From assembly GCF_965638725.1 (NCBI RefSeq), contig NW_027472014.1:310001-374000 (forward strand): a stretch of DNA of 64,000 bases. The letters run 5' to 3'. The notes beneath the pieces are model-generated. The model was not told the DNA's origin. It saw only the letters and a list, made by a program, of their open reading frames with translations, and searched no databases. The stretch's first letter is position 1; every line of letters begins with the position of its first letter. Positions 32,620 to 43,217 of the stretch are shown here, piece by piece. The position numbers were made by a program, and so were the translations under genes. This DNA comes from Aptenodytes patagonicus. Lineage: Eukaryota > Chordata > Aves > Sphenisciformes > Spheniscidae.

Positions 32620-33445
32620 CTCATGTACATGTGACGTCAGAAACACCTGCACAGGCCACCTGCATGCTTGTGCCCTAACAGCTACAGAGCCACCAGTGAC
32701 ATCACAAGCACCAGGACAAGCCAGGGGCCAGTTCCTAACCTATCACCTACTCAGGCACATGTGACATCACAAGCACCTACGCAAGCCAGGTGCATGTTCC
32801 TGCTCAATCCTGCCTGCTCATCCACCTATGACATCACTAGCAGCTGCACAAGCAAAGGGCCTGCTCCTCTGCTAAAACCTTCTCAGGCACTTGTGACCTC
32901 AAAAGCACCTTTACAAGCCAGCTGCATGCTCCTGCCCTAATAGCTGCAGAGCCACCATTGACTTCACAAGCACCTGCACAAGCCAGGTGTTCATTCATAC
33001 CCAAAAAGCTACTTAGATACCAGTGACATCAGAAGCAGCTGTACAAGCAGGGGCCTGCTCCTGCCCTACCACCTACTCAGCCACCGATGACATCAGATGC
33101 ACCTGCACAAGCCAGGAGCTTTCTCCTGCCATATCAACTACTCAGGCACTTGCAACGCAATAGGCAGCTGAACATAGATGGTTCCTACTCCAGCCCTATA
33201 ACCTACTCAGGCACATGTGACATCACAAACACCTGCACAGGCCAGCTGCATGCTCCTGCCCTAACAGCTACTCAGCTGCAGGTGACATCACAAGCAGCTG
33301 AACAAGCCAGGGGCCTCCTCCTGCCCTATCTCCTACTTGGGATCATGTGAGATCACAAGCACCTGCACAAGCCAGGTTCCTGTTCTTGGCCTAACACCTA
33401 CTCAGCCACCAGTGACCTCACAAGCACCTGCACAGCAGAAGCATC
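32620..33445 (+). repeat. 65-bp minisatellite with CRE-like octamers, B1
   Basis: About 13 head-to-tail units of 64-66 bp. A typical unit is GTGACATCACAAGCACCTGC, then ACAAGCCAGG, TGCTCCTGCCCTA and CTACTCAGCCACCA. Octamers start at about 32632 (a perfect TGACGTCA), 32698, 32762, 32829, 32894, 32959, 33023, 33088, 33219, 33283, 33349 and 33414, mostly TGACATCA. The twin is 54471-55296. Frames through it are shifted repeats, not genes. Confidence 0.9.
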
Positions 33446-34004
33446 CTCACTTCCAACACCCCGGCTTTGTCCCCTCCATCTCCATCTCTGTCTCCCATCT
33501 CCCCGTGCTCTCCTCTCTCCCAGGCACCTTTCTCACCCTCTCCACGACCTCCCAATGCCTCTGCCTGCCTCTGTGTTTGTGTGGCAGATGTTACCTGGGA
33601 AGCATTGTCTCAGCTATACCACCTGCATCTCCTTCTCCCTCTGTTGTCATCGTTACTGCACCAGCTATCTGATGCACTTTTCAACCTCATGGGCCCTCTC
33701 GTCCTGCCTCCCTTCTGCTGGTAAATCCTGTTCCTGCAAGAGAAGTGTCAATCAGTCGGTGCCGCCTCTGTGGCATCTTACCTGCATCTGCCTGAGCTGG
33801 ACAGCTGGTGGGAACTGTCACCATCAGCCCCGGATGTGCTTGAAGTCTTCTCCTTGCACAGGTGTGGCTCTGGGTGTGCTTGGCCTCCTGTGAGTAATGG
33901 CTTCACCGGTAGGCTTGGATTTAGTGAATCCCCATGGACAAATGGATGTAGCAGGTGCTCCATCCAAGAATTTTGATGTGCTGACACTCTGGAGTGAATT
34001 GGGA
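33446..34004. other. Unassigned sequence between minisatellite and CT tract, B1
   Basis: Pyrimidine-leaning sequence without a recognised gene. The part at 33815-33855 matches 15816-15858 beside the single-copy repeat unit. Twin at 55297-55855. Confidence 0.45.
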
Positions 34005-34853
34005 GGTGTTTCCTCCTCCTGCTTCTCCTCCTTCTCCTCCTCCTCCTCTTCCCTCTTCTTCCTCCTCCTTTTCCTCCTCCTCCTGCTCTTCTTACTCCTC
34101 CTTTTCCCCCTAATCCTCCTTCTCTTCCTTCTTCTCCTCCTCCTCTGCTCTTCTTCCTCTGCCTCCTGTTCTTCTGCCTCCTTTTCTTCCTCCTCCTCTT
34201 CTTCCTTTCCCTCCTTCTGTTCTCGTTTCTCCTCCTCCTTTCTTTCGCCTCCTTTTTTTCTTCCTCCTCACGCTTTTTTTTAATTCTCCTCCTCCTCCTT
34301 ATCCTGTTCTTCCTCCTCTTCTTCCACTTCATCTTTTTCTCTCTTCCTCATGTTCTTCCTCCCTCTATTCCTCCACCGTTCCTCCTGTTCTTCCTCCTTT
34401 TCCTTCTCTTCCTGTTCTTCCTCCTCTTCCCCATCTTCTCCTGTTTCTCTTCCCTTTGCTCCTCCTCCTGCTCTTCTTCCTCCTCCTGTTTCTCCTCCTG
34501 TTCATTCTCTTCCTCCATTTCTTCCTCCTCTAACTCCTGTTCTTCCTCCTCCTCCTCCTCTTGTCCTTCCTTCTTTTCCTTTTTATGTTCCTCCTCGTAC
34601 TCCTCCTCTTCCTGCTCTTCTTGTTCTTTCTCATGTTCTTCATCCTGTTCTTCCTACAGTTCTTCCTCCTCCTCCTGTTCTTTTTCTTTCTCCGTTTTGT
34701 CTTCATCCAGTTCTTCCTCCACCTCTTCCTCCTTCTCCTTCTCCTCCTCCTCCTCATACGCCTCTGCAGGTTTATCCTCTGCATGTTCATCCTCCTCCTG
34801 TTCTTCTTGTTCTTCACAGTCCTTCTCCTTCTACCCCTCCTCCTCCAACTCAT
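34005..34853. repeat. Long (CTC/CTT)n polypyrimidine tract, B1
   Basis: About 850 bp almost devoid of purines on the plus strand, made of CCTCCTCCTTCTCTTCC words. Long poly-Ser/Leu (plus) and poly-Arg/Lys (minus) open frames arise purely from composition. Twin at 55856-56704. Confidence 0.95.
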
Positions 34854-35655
34854 AGAATCATAGAATAGTTTGGGTTGGAAGGGACCTCTAAAGGTCATCT
34901 AGTCCAACCCCGCTGCCATGGGCAGGGACATCTTCAACATGATCAGGTTGCTCAGAGCCCCGTCCAACCTGACCTGGAATGTTTCCAGGGATGGGGCATC
35001 CACCACCTCTCTGGGCAGCCTCTTCCAGTGTTTCACCACCTTCAGCGTAAAAAAGTTCTTCCTTCTATCTAGCCTAAATCTACCCCCCTTTAGTTTAAAG
35101 CCATTCTCCCTTGTCCTGTCGCAGCAGGCCCTGCTAAAAAGTTTGCCGCCATCTTTTTTATAAGCCCCCTTCAAGTACTGATAGGCTGCAAGAAGGTCTC
35201 CCCAAAGCCTTCTCTTCTCTAGGCTGAACAACCCCAACTCTCTCAGCCTTTCTTCACAGGAGAGGTGTTCCATCCCCCTGATGATTTTCGTGGCCCTCTT
35301 CTGGACCCGTTCCAACAGGTCCGTGTCTTTCTTATGCTGAGGGCCCCAGAGGTGGATGCAGTACTCCAGGTGGGGTCTCACCAGAGCAGAGTAGAGGGGC
35401 AGAATCTCGCCCCTTGACCTGCTGGCCACGCTTCTTTTGATGCAGCCCAGGATACGGTTGGCCTTCTGGGCTGCGAGCGCACATTGCTGGCTCATGTCCA
35501 GCTTTTCATCCACCAGTACCCCCAAGTCCTTCTCGGCAGGGCTGCTCTCAATCCCTTCATCCCCCAGCCTGGATTGATACTGGGGGTTGCCCTGACCCAG
35601 GTGCAGGACCTTACACTTGGCCTTGTTATACCTCATGAGGTTCACATGGGCACAC
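34854..35655 (-). mobile_element. CR1 LINE inserted in polypyrimidine tract, B1
   Basis: 3' end at 34854 (ATAGAATCATAGAATAG, GGTTGGAAGGGACCTCTAAA). The ORF2 C-terminal frame from 35645 to 34899 is uninterrupted for 248 codons and includes [21 protein letters not shown], shown in part, and [13 protein letters not shown]. Pyrimidine tract resumes at 35656, so the LINE split it. Twin at 56705-57506. Confidence 0.92.
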
Positions 35656-35908
35656 TATCCTCCTCATATTTCCTTCTGTTTTTCTTCCTCCTATTCCTAT
35701 TATTCTGTTTATCCTCCTGTTCTTTATCCTCACCCTCTTGTTCCTTCTGTTCCTTTTTCCACCTTCTTCTCTTCTACTTCCTCCTCTTCCTTTTCCTTCC
35801 TTCCTTCTCCTTCTCCTCCTCCTCCTCCTCCTCCTCCTCCTCTTCATCTTCTCCTACCTCATATTCCTCATTTTCTTTCTCCTCATCATCCTGTTTTTTT
35901 CTCCTTGC
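35656..35908. repeat. Polypyrimidine tract, right part, B1
   Basis: Continuation of the CTC/CTT tract after the CR1. The (CTC)n core near 35813-35842 is longer than in B2. Ends at the first bases of another CR1 (35909-35927), which is truncated by the A2 junction. Confidence 0.9.
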
Positions 35909-36068
35909 CAATTGCATGAGATTCATGGGGGTCACCCCATGTAGCTGGCACATAGTCCTTTCAGTTCACATACACACAGGATAGAGAGTGAGATGACACA
36001 GAGAGGTAGTTAAGAAAATATTTAATAAGAAGATAGCAGAAGACAGGACAGACATCATCTGTGTCCCG

Positions 36069-38216
36069 CTACCAATCACTTGTCTCTGGAGACTCTGGTG
36101 TCATCAGGTCGTCACCTGAAACTTCTTCAACAAGATTAGAGGGGACGAATCCTCTTGTGCCGTCGGTCAGCTCTCCCACATACCAACCGTCTTCATCCAC
36201 GTCTCCAAAGATGTAAACGTATTGCCCAGCAATGAGAGGAAGCTCTAGTTCAGGCTGCTCATTGGGACCGTCGAAAGGATCATAGCTGTATCGAGCTATG
36301 AATGCTCGAAGCTCTGCCGGTTGCTGTCTCATAGCCTCCAGGAGGATGGGCTCCTTGTCTGCTCCCAGCATAGCCTGGTGCGGCCTGGAAATGATACGGT
36401 TGGATCTTTCTCTTTCCAGCCGTTCAAGTTCCTGAAAGAGCTGCTGGCGTCGTTCAGTTAGCTTCCGAAACCCATCATTCAGTTCAGTCACCTGGGCTCG
36501 AAACAGTTGCAGGGTTTCTTCGTGTTCCCTGCGTACTTCTGTCCGAGCCCCCTGCAAACACTCAACTCCCTCATCTTTCCTCTGGAGCGCTAACTTTGTC
36601 TCCTCATGTTCCTTCTCCGGCTGTTGACTCGTGCCATTTCTCTCATGGCTTTCGTTTTGCGCTCTGCCTCTTCCAGCTGGGTTTGAAGACAGGCGTTTGT
36701 TCGGATGGCAGAATCTTGCTCCTCTGCCACATGCCTTAGTCGCCCTTTCTGTCAAACCCATCTGTCCACGGAGGCGAGCGTTTTCCTCAGCCAGTCGGGT
36801 GTTTTCGTTTGTCATCTCCGTAAGCTGCGCCTGTAACTCCTCACAAGTTCGGCAGTGGGCGCTCACACAATAGGAGCCCTCTTCATGTGCAGCCACTTGG
36901 GCCTGAAGCTCCTCAGCTGCCCTCTGTGAGAAGTCATCCTGCTCGTCCTGTGCCAGCAAAGCTCCGGCAGGCTCTCCCATTTCTCCAGCCTTCTGCTGAG
37001 GAAGCGATGTCATACGCAGTTCCTCAGTGGAGCTTTGGGTGGGCAGTGGCACTCGAGTGTTGCTCAGGCAATCGACGGTCTGCAGTTGCCTGGCTCTTTC
37101 TTGCAGCTGCTTGCTAATGAGACCCAGCTTAGCAGTCTTCTGCTTGAGCCTCTCCCACACTTCAGGAGAGCTTGCCTTCCTCAGAAGACAGTTCTCCTCT
37201 TGAAGGACACTGCATTGCCTCTCGAGGTCCTTCAGGGCACTCTGGAGGTGGGCGTTCTGCTCCAGCAGCCTGCTGTGACTGCTACCAGGCAGCCAGTCCT
37301 CCTGCTGCCCTAGAGTCTGAACACCCACCTCTGCCACAGACCGCCTGCTGCTGGTCCTTTCCTGCGGCAGGGAGTCCAAGCAGTGCGGCGCCAAGGCTTG
37401 CCCCACAGCCTCGAGCAAAACCTCCACGCTGTTCCCTTCCTCCTGGAGATGAGCTTCTAAGCTCTCGCAGGTTTTTGGCTGCCCTTCTCCATTGTGGGAG
37501 GAAGATGCCATGAGGCTCTCTGAAGAGCAGGGCCCGATGGTCCCGGTGCCCTGGAGGGTCTGCAGGCGGTGCCAGGCCGTAGCCTTGGCCCTGGCTTCCT
37601 TGCAGGAAGCAGGCTGCTCACCCTCCAACTGCTCCAAGATGTACTTTAGGAAGAGTCTCCTCTGCAGCAGCAGTTTGTCTTGGAGGACAAGGATGCGAGC
37701 AGCCTGCTCGCCACTGGTCTCCCAGCGCAGCTTGCTGAGGACGTCCTGGAGCTTACCGCGGGCCTTGCTGCTGCTCCAGGCTCCTCTCACCAGCTCCTTG
37801 GCCAGCTGCTGCTGCAGGTCCCGTGCCTGACGGACGGTGTCGTCGCGCTGCCGCTGCAGCACCCCCTGCACCTCGCACAGCTCAGCCTCCTTTGAGCGCA
37901 GCAGCTGGCGGATCTCCACTGCCCGCTGCTGCTGGTTCAGCTCCCGCAGCCGCTGGAGCTCCCGTGCCTGCTGCTGCTCCCATTTGGAGTGTAGCCGTTC
38001 AGCCAGGAGCCGCCGCTCCCGCTCTGCTGCCTCCTTCAACTCCCGAGTTTCAGCAGCGAAGCGGCGGCACAGCTCTTGGGAGCGGAGTCGCTCAGCCTCC
38101 AGCTCAGCCCGCAGCCTCTCCAGCTGCCGCTTGTGCTCGTTCTTCTGTGCCAGGCCCCGGCAGGGCGAGGGGCGGCTGCACGCCACGGGCACCCGTCCCA
38201 CACCGTCCTGGCTCAT
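36069..38216 (-). CDS. RIM-binding-protein-like coiled-coil/SH3 protein, copy 2
   Basis: Twin of 4041-6188: 715 codons from ATG 38214-38216 to TAG 36069-36071, intronless, coiled coil followed by one RIMBP-type SH3 domain (ARYSYDPFDGPNE, GFVPSNLVEE). Only a handful of residues differ between the copies, for example RLWELNQRQR against RLRELNQQQR, SSEARGK against SSKARGK, and SLKAHLQ against SLEAHLQ. Preservation of both long frames fits either recent duplication or constraint; the sequence alone cannot choose. The displaced-frame segment near 36613-36743 is identical in kind, so it predates the duplication. The 3' end carries ATTAAA at about 36021-36026. Confidence 0.75.
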   Translation of the reverse strand: MSQDGVGRVPVACSRPSPCRGLAQKNEHKRQLERLRAELEAERLRSQELCRRFAAETRELKEAAERERRLLAERLHSKWEQQQARELQRLRELNQQQRAVEIRQLLRSKEAELCEVQGVLQRQRDDTVRQARDLQQQLAKELVRGAWSSSKARGKLQDVLSKLRWETSGEQAARILVLQDKLLLQRRLFLKYILEQLEGEQPASCKEARAKATAWHRLQTLQGTGTIGPCSSESLMASSSHNGEGQPKTCESLEAHLQEEGNSVEVLLEAVGQALAPHCLDSLPQERTSSRRSVAEVGVQTLGQQEDWLPGSSHSRLLEQNAHLQSALKDLERQCSVLQEENCLLRKASSPEVWERLKQKTAKLGLISKQLQERARQLQTVDCLSNTRVPLPTQSSTEELRMTSLPQQKAGEMGEPAGALLAQDEQDDFSQRAAEELQAQVAAHEEGSYCVSAHCRTCEELQAQLTEMTNENTRLAEENARLRGQMGLTERATKACGRGARFCHPNKRLSSNPAGRGRAQNESHERNGTSQQPEKEHEETKLALQRKDEGVECLQGARTEVRREHEETLQLFRAQVTELNDGFRKLTERRQQLFQELERLERERSNRIISRPHQAMLGADKEPILLEAMRQQPAELRAFIARYSYDPFDGPNEQPELELPLIAGQYVYIFGDVDEDGWYVGELTDGTRGFVPSNLVEEVSGDDLMTPESPETSDW

Positions 38217-38752
38217 GGCTGCAAGGATGGCAACCAAACGCCGCCACCAACAGCCACCGACGTTGCGCGTCACTCCCTCTCAGCAGCTGCTGCCTCCCTT
38301 GACCATGCAGAGGCGGAGACAGCATCTGCAATCAGCCGGGGTGAGCGAGTATGGCCTTATACACGTGTCCTGGCCCTGGCCACACAAAGGAGGGGTGGGG
38401 CCTCATGGCCTTAGAAGGTATGTCCTGGCCTGGGGGGCCCCACGACCACAGCTGCAGGAGGTGCCGGGCGGTGCCAGCCCCGTCGCCGCATGGCCCCGCA
38501 TGGCCCTGTGTCACAAAGGGTGTCCCAGGGCCGTGCGGTCATAAGGGGCATCCCTGGGCAGCTCCTGCCCTGCTCTCTCCCGGAGCTGGCGGCTGTGCTG
38601 GCAAGAGCGAGCGTGGGCTGAGCTCGACGGTGGGGTCACTGCTAAAGATGCTAACCTGGAGGATGTGGGCACCCTAGATTCTCAGAGTTGCTTCGCAGCT
38701 CGTTTCCATAGTGCCCTACTGCTGTGGTAAATCATATGGTCGCTGGTGAAGC

Positions 38753-39336
38753 ATGAGGAGGGAGAAAAACCCCCAAACAACCCCTTGCAAGCCGAATGAG
38801 GTGGCCTCATATGAACACGATCCGAAACTTGTGTGGGATTGTATTAAAAGCTGGAATTTTATGGAGGAGAAAATCATCCCCCAGCACGGCCCAGCCCCAA
38901 GGCCCTCCTGGGCACCAGGGCCATCAGGAGACGCAGAGCTCCTGCTCCTCTGGCAGAAACGGCCCCAGGCCCTGGCGGCACGACAGGAAAGACCGCCTGA
39001 AAGCCCCAGGGCTGGGCAGCAAACAACACGCAAGGCTGTGGCAGATGCTCAGCTCCAGGTGCCAGAGGGGGAAGACTTGGTGCTGCTCGGCAGCAAACGC
39101 AGCCGGCTCCTGCAGCAGAACACCCGCCTGCAGCGTGTTCTACAAGACCTGGAGAGGCAACAGAGCGCCCCTGGGAGGGAGAGCTGCCTCCTGACAAAGG
39201 CAGGCTCTCCAGAAGCGTGCAAGGAGGCAGAGAGGCTGCAGCAGAAAAATGCTGAACTAGCTGCCCTCGCCTCGCGGCTGGACGAAACATCCAGGCAACG
39301 GCAGGAGACCCATCGATCGCCCGATCAATACTCATC
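38753..39336 (+). pseudogene. Inverted partial RIMBP-like paralogue, copy 2
   Basis: Twin of 6780-7363, differing by a few residues (RVLQDLERQ in place of RVLEDLERQ). Same inverted arrangement to the main ORF and the same shared 3' end ATTAAA at 39340-39345. Confidence 0.6.
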
Positions 39337-39487
39337 TTGATTAAATCTTTTCTTAACGATCTCTCTGCGTAATCTCACTCTCTATCCCGCGTGTATGTGA
39401 ACTGAAACGACTATGTGCCAGCTACTGGGGACACATCTCCTGCTCCGTGTGGTGCTTTCGGCTGTAAAGAAAATCAAAACAACGCTG

Positions 39488-39865
39488 GGGGGACACTGGG
39501 GACGGGGACGAGGGGGGACAGGGGTGGGGACAGGGCCCCACTGGGGACAAGGCAACTGTGGGGACAACAGCGGGGACAGGATAGGGACAGGACACCAGCA
39601 GGGACAGGGATGGGGACAGGGATGGCCACAGGGCACCTGCCTGGGTGACACTGGGGACAGGGACGGGGACAGGGCACCTGTGGGGACAGTCACAGGGACA
39701 GGGATGGGGACAAGGCACCTGCGGGGACAGTGGTGGGGACAGGACACCTGCGGGATGGTACCTACAGGGATGATGCTGGGGTCAGGGATAGGGTCAGGGA
39801 CGGGGACAGGACACCTGTGGGGACAGTGACAGGACAGTGACGGGGACAGGGACAGGCAGGGCGTG
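39488..39865. repeat. GGGGACA-rich minisatellite, A2
   Basis: Twin of 7515-7830 with 67 extra bases near 39750-39816 (GGGATGGTACCTACAGGGAT...GGGGTCAGGGATAGGGTCAG, in parts), the largest length change in the duplication apart from the solo LTR. Confidence 0.85.
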
Positions 39866-39874
39866 GCCTGTCAC

Positions 39875-40139
39875 CTGTGGGACCTCCACACGGTCCAGCC
39901 GGTCCCCAGTCCCCCGCTGCCCGTAGCGGTTCCTCCCTTGCGTGGAGACTCGCCCCTGGTCATCCGCTGTCCCCAGGTGGTTGTACCCCACGGAGCAGGC
40001 CACCAGCTTGAGGACAGGGTGACAGTGAGGTGACATCGCTGGGGACACCTCCCCCGGGGTGGTGGGGCCCCGCCTAAGGCCCCCCCCTTACCTTGATGGG
40101 CAGCAGCAGGGGGATGGGCACAGGGTGTGTGGAGGAATG
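39875..40139 (-). pseudogene. RCC1-repeat gene fragment, copy 2
   Basis: Twin of 7835-8099: exon-like segments 39875-40006 (LVACSVGYNHLGTADDQGRV...) and 40092 to about 40139 (PIPLLLPIK then GTAAGG). One visible change, MQG to TQG. Orphan fragment as in A1. Confidence 0.55.
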
Positions 40140-41138
40140 GCTGATTCAGCAAGGCCACGATCTGGTATCGCTGAGCAACCCATGTATCAAAAAGTCACTA
40201 AGACATGCTGACACAGCAGGATGACCACCGGGACTTCCCCGGACAGAACAAAGAACAATGGGGCCGGGTAAACAACTGTAACAAAACTGTACCTAGAAGG
40301 AGGTGAAGTCAGCGGCTAACATGTCCTGCTGCCAACCGCCAATCGAGTAGAAGCAATAAGCGCGTGGACAGTAACTTTAACCCAATCATAGCTTATAATT
40401 GAGCGCGTGTACAGCTGTAATTAACCAACCATAGGTTGTTACGAAGCGCGTGCCTATAGTAGATAACTATATGTCCTGGTTTCGGCAGGGATAGAGTTAA
40501 TTTCCTTTCTAGTAGCTGGTACAGTGTTTTGGATTTAGGATGAGAACAAAGTTGATAACGCACCAATGTTTTAGTTGTTGCTAGGTAATGCTTACACTAG
40601 CCAAGGACTTTTCAGCTTCCCATGCTCTACTGACTGAGAAGGCTGGAGGTGCACAAGAAGCTGGGAGGGGGCACAGCCAAACTGGCCAAAGGGACATTCC
40701 ATACCATGTGACGTCATGCTCAGTACATAAACTGGGGAAAGCTGGCCGGGGGGGCCGCTGCTCGGGGACTGGCTGGGCATCGGTCAGCGGGTGGTGAGCA
40801 ATTGTACTGTGCATCACTTGTTTTGTGTATTATTATTATTATTATTATCATATTATTATTATCATTTTATTTCAATTATTAAACTGTTTTTATCTCAACC
40901 CACGAGTCTTTCTAACTTGTGCTCTTCCAATTCTCTCCCCCATCCCACCGGGTGGGGGGGAGTGAGCGAGCGGCTGCGTGGTGCTTAATTGCTGACTGAG
41001 ATTAAACCACGACACTATATAAACCCTGTTATATGCATGGATAAAGGAGGATGACCATACTCATATTGGGATCCGTCATTACTCCGGAATCGCAACTCCC
41101 GCTCCGTCGTCGACACTGAACAAGGGGAAACTCCGACA
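40140..41138 (+). mobile_element. ERV1 5' LTR in A2, split by a solo LTR
   Basis: The two halves (about 40140-40471 and 41015-41138) correspond to 8100-8550. The interruption is the ERVL-family LTR at 40472-41014 within the TATA-like ACTATATAAACC segment. The LTR end is CGACA at 41138, two bases before the primer site. Confidence 0.75.
40472..41014 (+). mobile_element. Solo ERVL LTR with target-site duplication CTATA
   Basis: 543 bp, TGTCCTGG...CCACGACA, flanked by CTATA at 40467-40471 and 41015-41019. The empty site in A1 reads AACTATATAAACC with a single CTATA. Same family as the LTRs of the 9780-13721 provirus. No internal sequence remains. Confidence 0.97.
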
Positions 41139-41140
41139 TC

Positions 41141-41158
41141 TGGTAGCAGAGGATGGTT
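41141..41158 (+). other. Primer binding site, initiator tRNA-Met type (ERV1, A2)
   Basis: TGGTAGCAGAGGATGGTT, identical to 8553-8570, two bases after the LTR end. Confidence 0.8.
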
Positions 41159-41300
41159 CGGCGCGCCTCTTCGAGACTGCGGAAAGAGCAAGAAGGGGAG
41201 CGGGAGAATAGTGGCTGGGAGTTGTACTATCCCGATGATCGGAGGGGGATAAGATAACGGAGTAGTCTGGCCAACTGCCTCCCAGTGAGCGACCGCTATC

Positions 41301-43217
41301 ATGGAAATAGAGGCGGCAGCGGCGTTGCTCGCAAGCATCCTCTCAAAGAGAGGGATTGAGACAACGGTAAAGCAACTATATACGTTGATTAAATTAGGAC
41401 AACGTTGGGGACATTTTAAAGACAATCAAACTATTTTTTCCGACCTTGAGTGGCGAGAGCTTGGCGACACTATGGGGGAGCAGACTATCACGGGGGACGA
41501 AAAGTCAAAGAAGGAGATTAAAGCAGTACAGGAACTGTGGAGATCTGTGTTAGAGACTTTAAAAGCCATGAAAGCTGAAAGAGAGGCGGCTTGTGCAGCC
41601 GCTCAAATGCTAGCCCCAGAACCCTTGCCTGATAAGCCAAAGAATACAGCATCTGGACTGTCTCGGTTCTTTGGGCTGTCTGCGGTCCGAGGTATGTCGG
41701 GCACCCCCAAAAAAACTGCCTTGGAAGTCAAGTATAGCGTTCTAGGGCGCGATGGCGCTTCTGAACCGCATGAGACCTACCCTCCGCTTACGGACTGCAA
41801 AGATGCAGAAACTAGCGGTAACGGGGCCCCTCTTTCACCTGAGACGGTCGCGGAAAAACAACGACCCGGGGAGGAGAAGCGGCTAGTTCCGTTAACCCCT
41901 CCCTGGCCAACAGCCCCGCCTCTAGAAGTCTCTTCAGGTGCGTCTACTCCGCCACAGGGTGACAGCAAAGCACAGAGTATGGCTGAGACTAATGAGCTCC
42001 TGAAGAAGGTGGTGTAACAGTTACAGGACTTAGCAATTACAGCCCAGAGGGGAGGAATAGAACACCTGTCCGGGGCGTCAGGGGGATCCCTACCCCCTTG
42101 CCTCCCTGGGCCACCAGCGACGGTTCAGCCCAGGCGCTGGAGCGAAGTGGCTAGAGACGCTATGCTGGACGGGCAGTGGCAAGCGGCATCCAGCTTGGGG
42201 GCGAGTGCTTTTCCTGTGTTGCAAGAGAATAACGGCAATAAGTGGGCGCCTCACGATTGGAAAATCCTACAGCAAGCAAAAGACACTGTGTCCCAGTATG
42301 GGATAAAATCAGAAGCTACGCGTCAGATTGTAATTTGGATTTTTTCGGCGGATTTCATGTGCCCTGCTGACTGCCAAAACCTTATGCGGCTTTTATTGTC
42401 ACCTACGCAGTATTTGTTGTGGGGGTCGGAGTGGTCACGGCGGGCGGCGGGCGCTGCGGCACAACATCAAACGCAGGGGGATCCTCTTTATGGGATTACC
42501 GCGGAAATGATAACGGGGACGGGAAGGTTTAATGATATTAATGCTCAGTTAACTTTTCCTCCTGTTTTGTTGCAGTTGTCTGCCAAACTGGCACTAGACG
42601 CCTTTTCAGCCTTGCCCGGTTCGTCCGCTCCATCCTTTAGTTCTGTACAGCAAGGTGCCACTGAAACGTATAGTCATTTTATCGATCGCTTGTGGGGGGC
42701 GATACGTGATCATCCAGATTTGGGGGAGGATAACAAACAGCAAATGTTTCGAATTTTAGCTTCCGATAACGCTAACAATGCCACAAAAAATATATTAGCC
42801 ACCCTGCCAAAAAGCGCAGGAATAGAAGAGATGCTCCTGCGAATGGAGCGTGCTCAAATTCGAAAACGGAATGAAGTAATGGCTGCTACATTGCAGACTA
42901 CCATTAGGGAAGTGGTGCAACCGTTGGCGGCCGCTGTGCAGCGATCGTCTGAGACCTCACAGGTTTTTAAAGGAAACTGTTATCGTTGTGGAGAGAGGGG
43001 GCATAGCCGCCGGAACTTTAGAGCGATAGTTTGGTGTGACAGGTTTCAAAAAGGTACTCATGCTCCAAAGGCCTGTTCGGGAAACCTGAAGGGGAGCGCG
43101 AAGAGAGGGCGCGTGCAGAAACAAATGCACTCTCCAAGCGTGAACCAGAGAGGTTTCTCGACAACCACATGCCAGCAACCGCAGGGAGCCTGGGGGTTGA
43201 CCTGGAAACAGCAGTAG
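41301..43217 (+). pseudogene. ERV1 gag, interrupted
   Basis: Betaretrovirus-like Gag polyprotein gene opening at ATG 41301. A TAA at 42015-42017 interrupts it after 238 codons (A1 has CAA there); the frame then resumes. The capsid C-terminal region shows a major homology region (QQGATETYSHFIDRLWGAI, about 42648-42704). Nucleocapsid begins with CYRCGERGHSRRN, but the fourth zinc ligand is replaced by Phe and the second knuckle lacks its second Cys. The end overlaps the pro frame by about 49 bases, as expected for ribosomal frameshifting. Non-functional by the stop and the damaged knuckles. Confidence 0.88.

Larger units (their letters stand above)
28826..35927 (+). repeat. Segmental duplication B, copy B1
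   Basis: Direct near-identical copy of 50675-57772 (offset 21849-21851 over most of its length, shrinking in a CTC run near the right end). Left edge: the olfactory receptor remnant joins at TCTGGGCCGCC. Right edge: the copy stops 19 bases inside a CR1 element that is intact beside B2, and A2 begins 13 bases later. Confidence 0.95.
35941..42369 (+). repeat. Segmental duplication A, copy A2
   Basis: Near-identical to 3913-9779. The left edge GTAGCTGGCACATAG joins B1 through 13 bases (TGGGGGTCACCCC plus AT). Differences: one fewer 55-bp repeat, a 67-bp gain in the minisatellite, a solo LTR insertion at 40472-41014, and scattered substitutions. Beyond 42369 ERV1 continues, where A1 has lost it. 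Confidence 0.95.

Noticed and set aside
32620..33445. CRISPR-like array
   Set aside because: Units are contiguous 65-bp tandem repeats with no unique spacers, in a vertebrate genome; this is a minisatellite.
34005..34868. Long poly-Ser/Leu and poly-Arg/Lys reading frames, also at 55629-56749
   Set aside because: They are the direct translation of a CTC/CTT tract and appear in several frames and both strands. No start context, domain or splice signal supports a gene.
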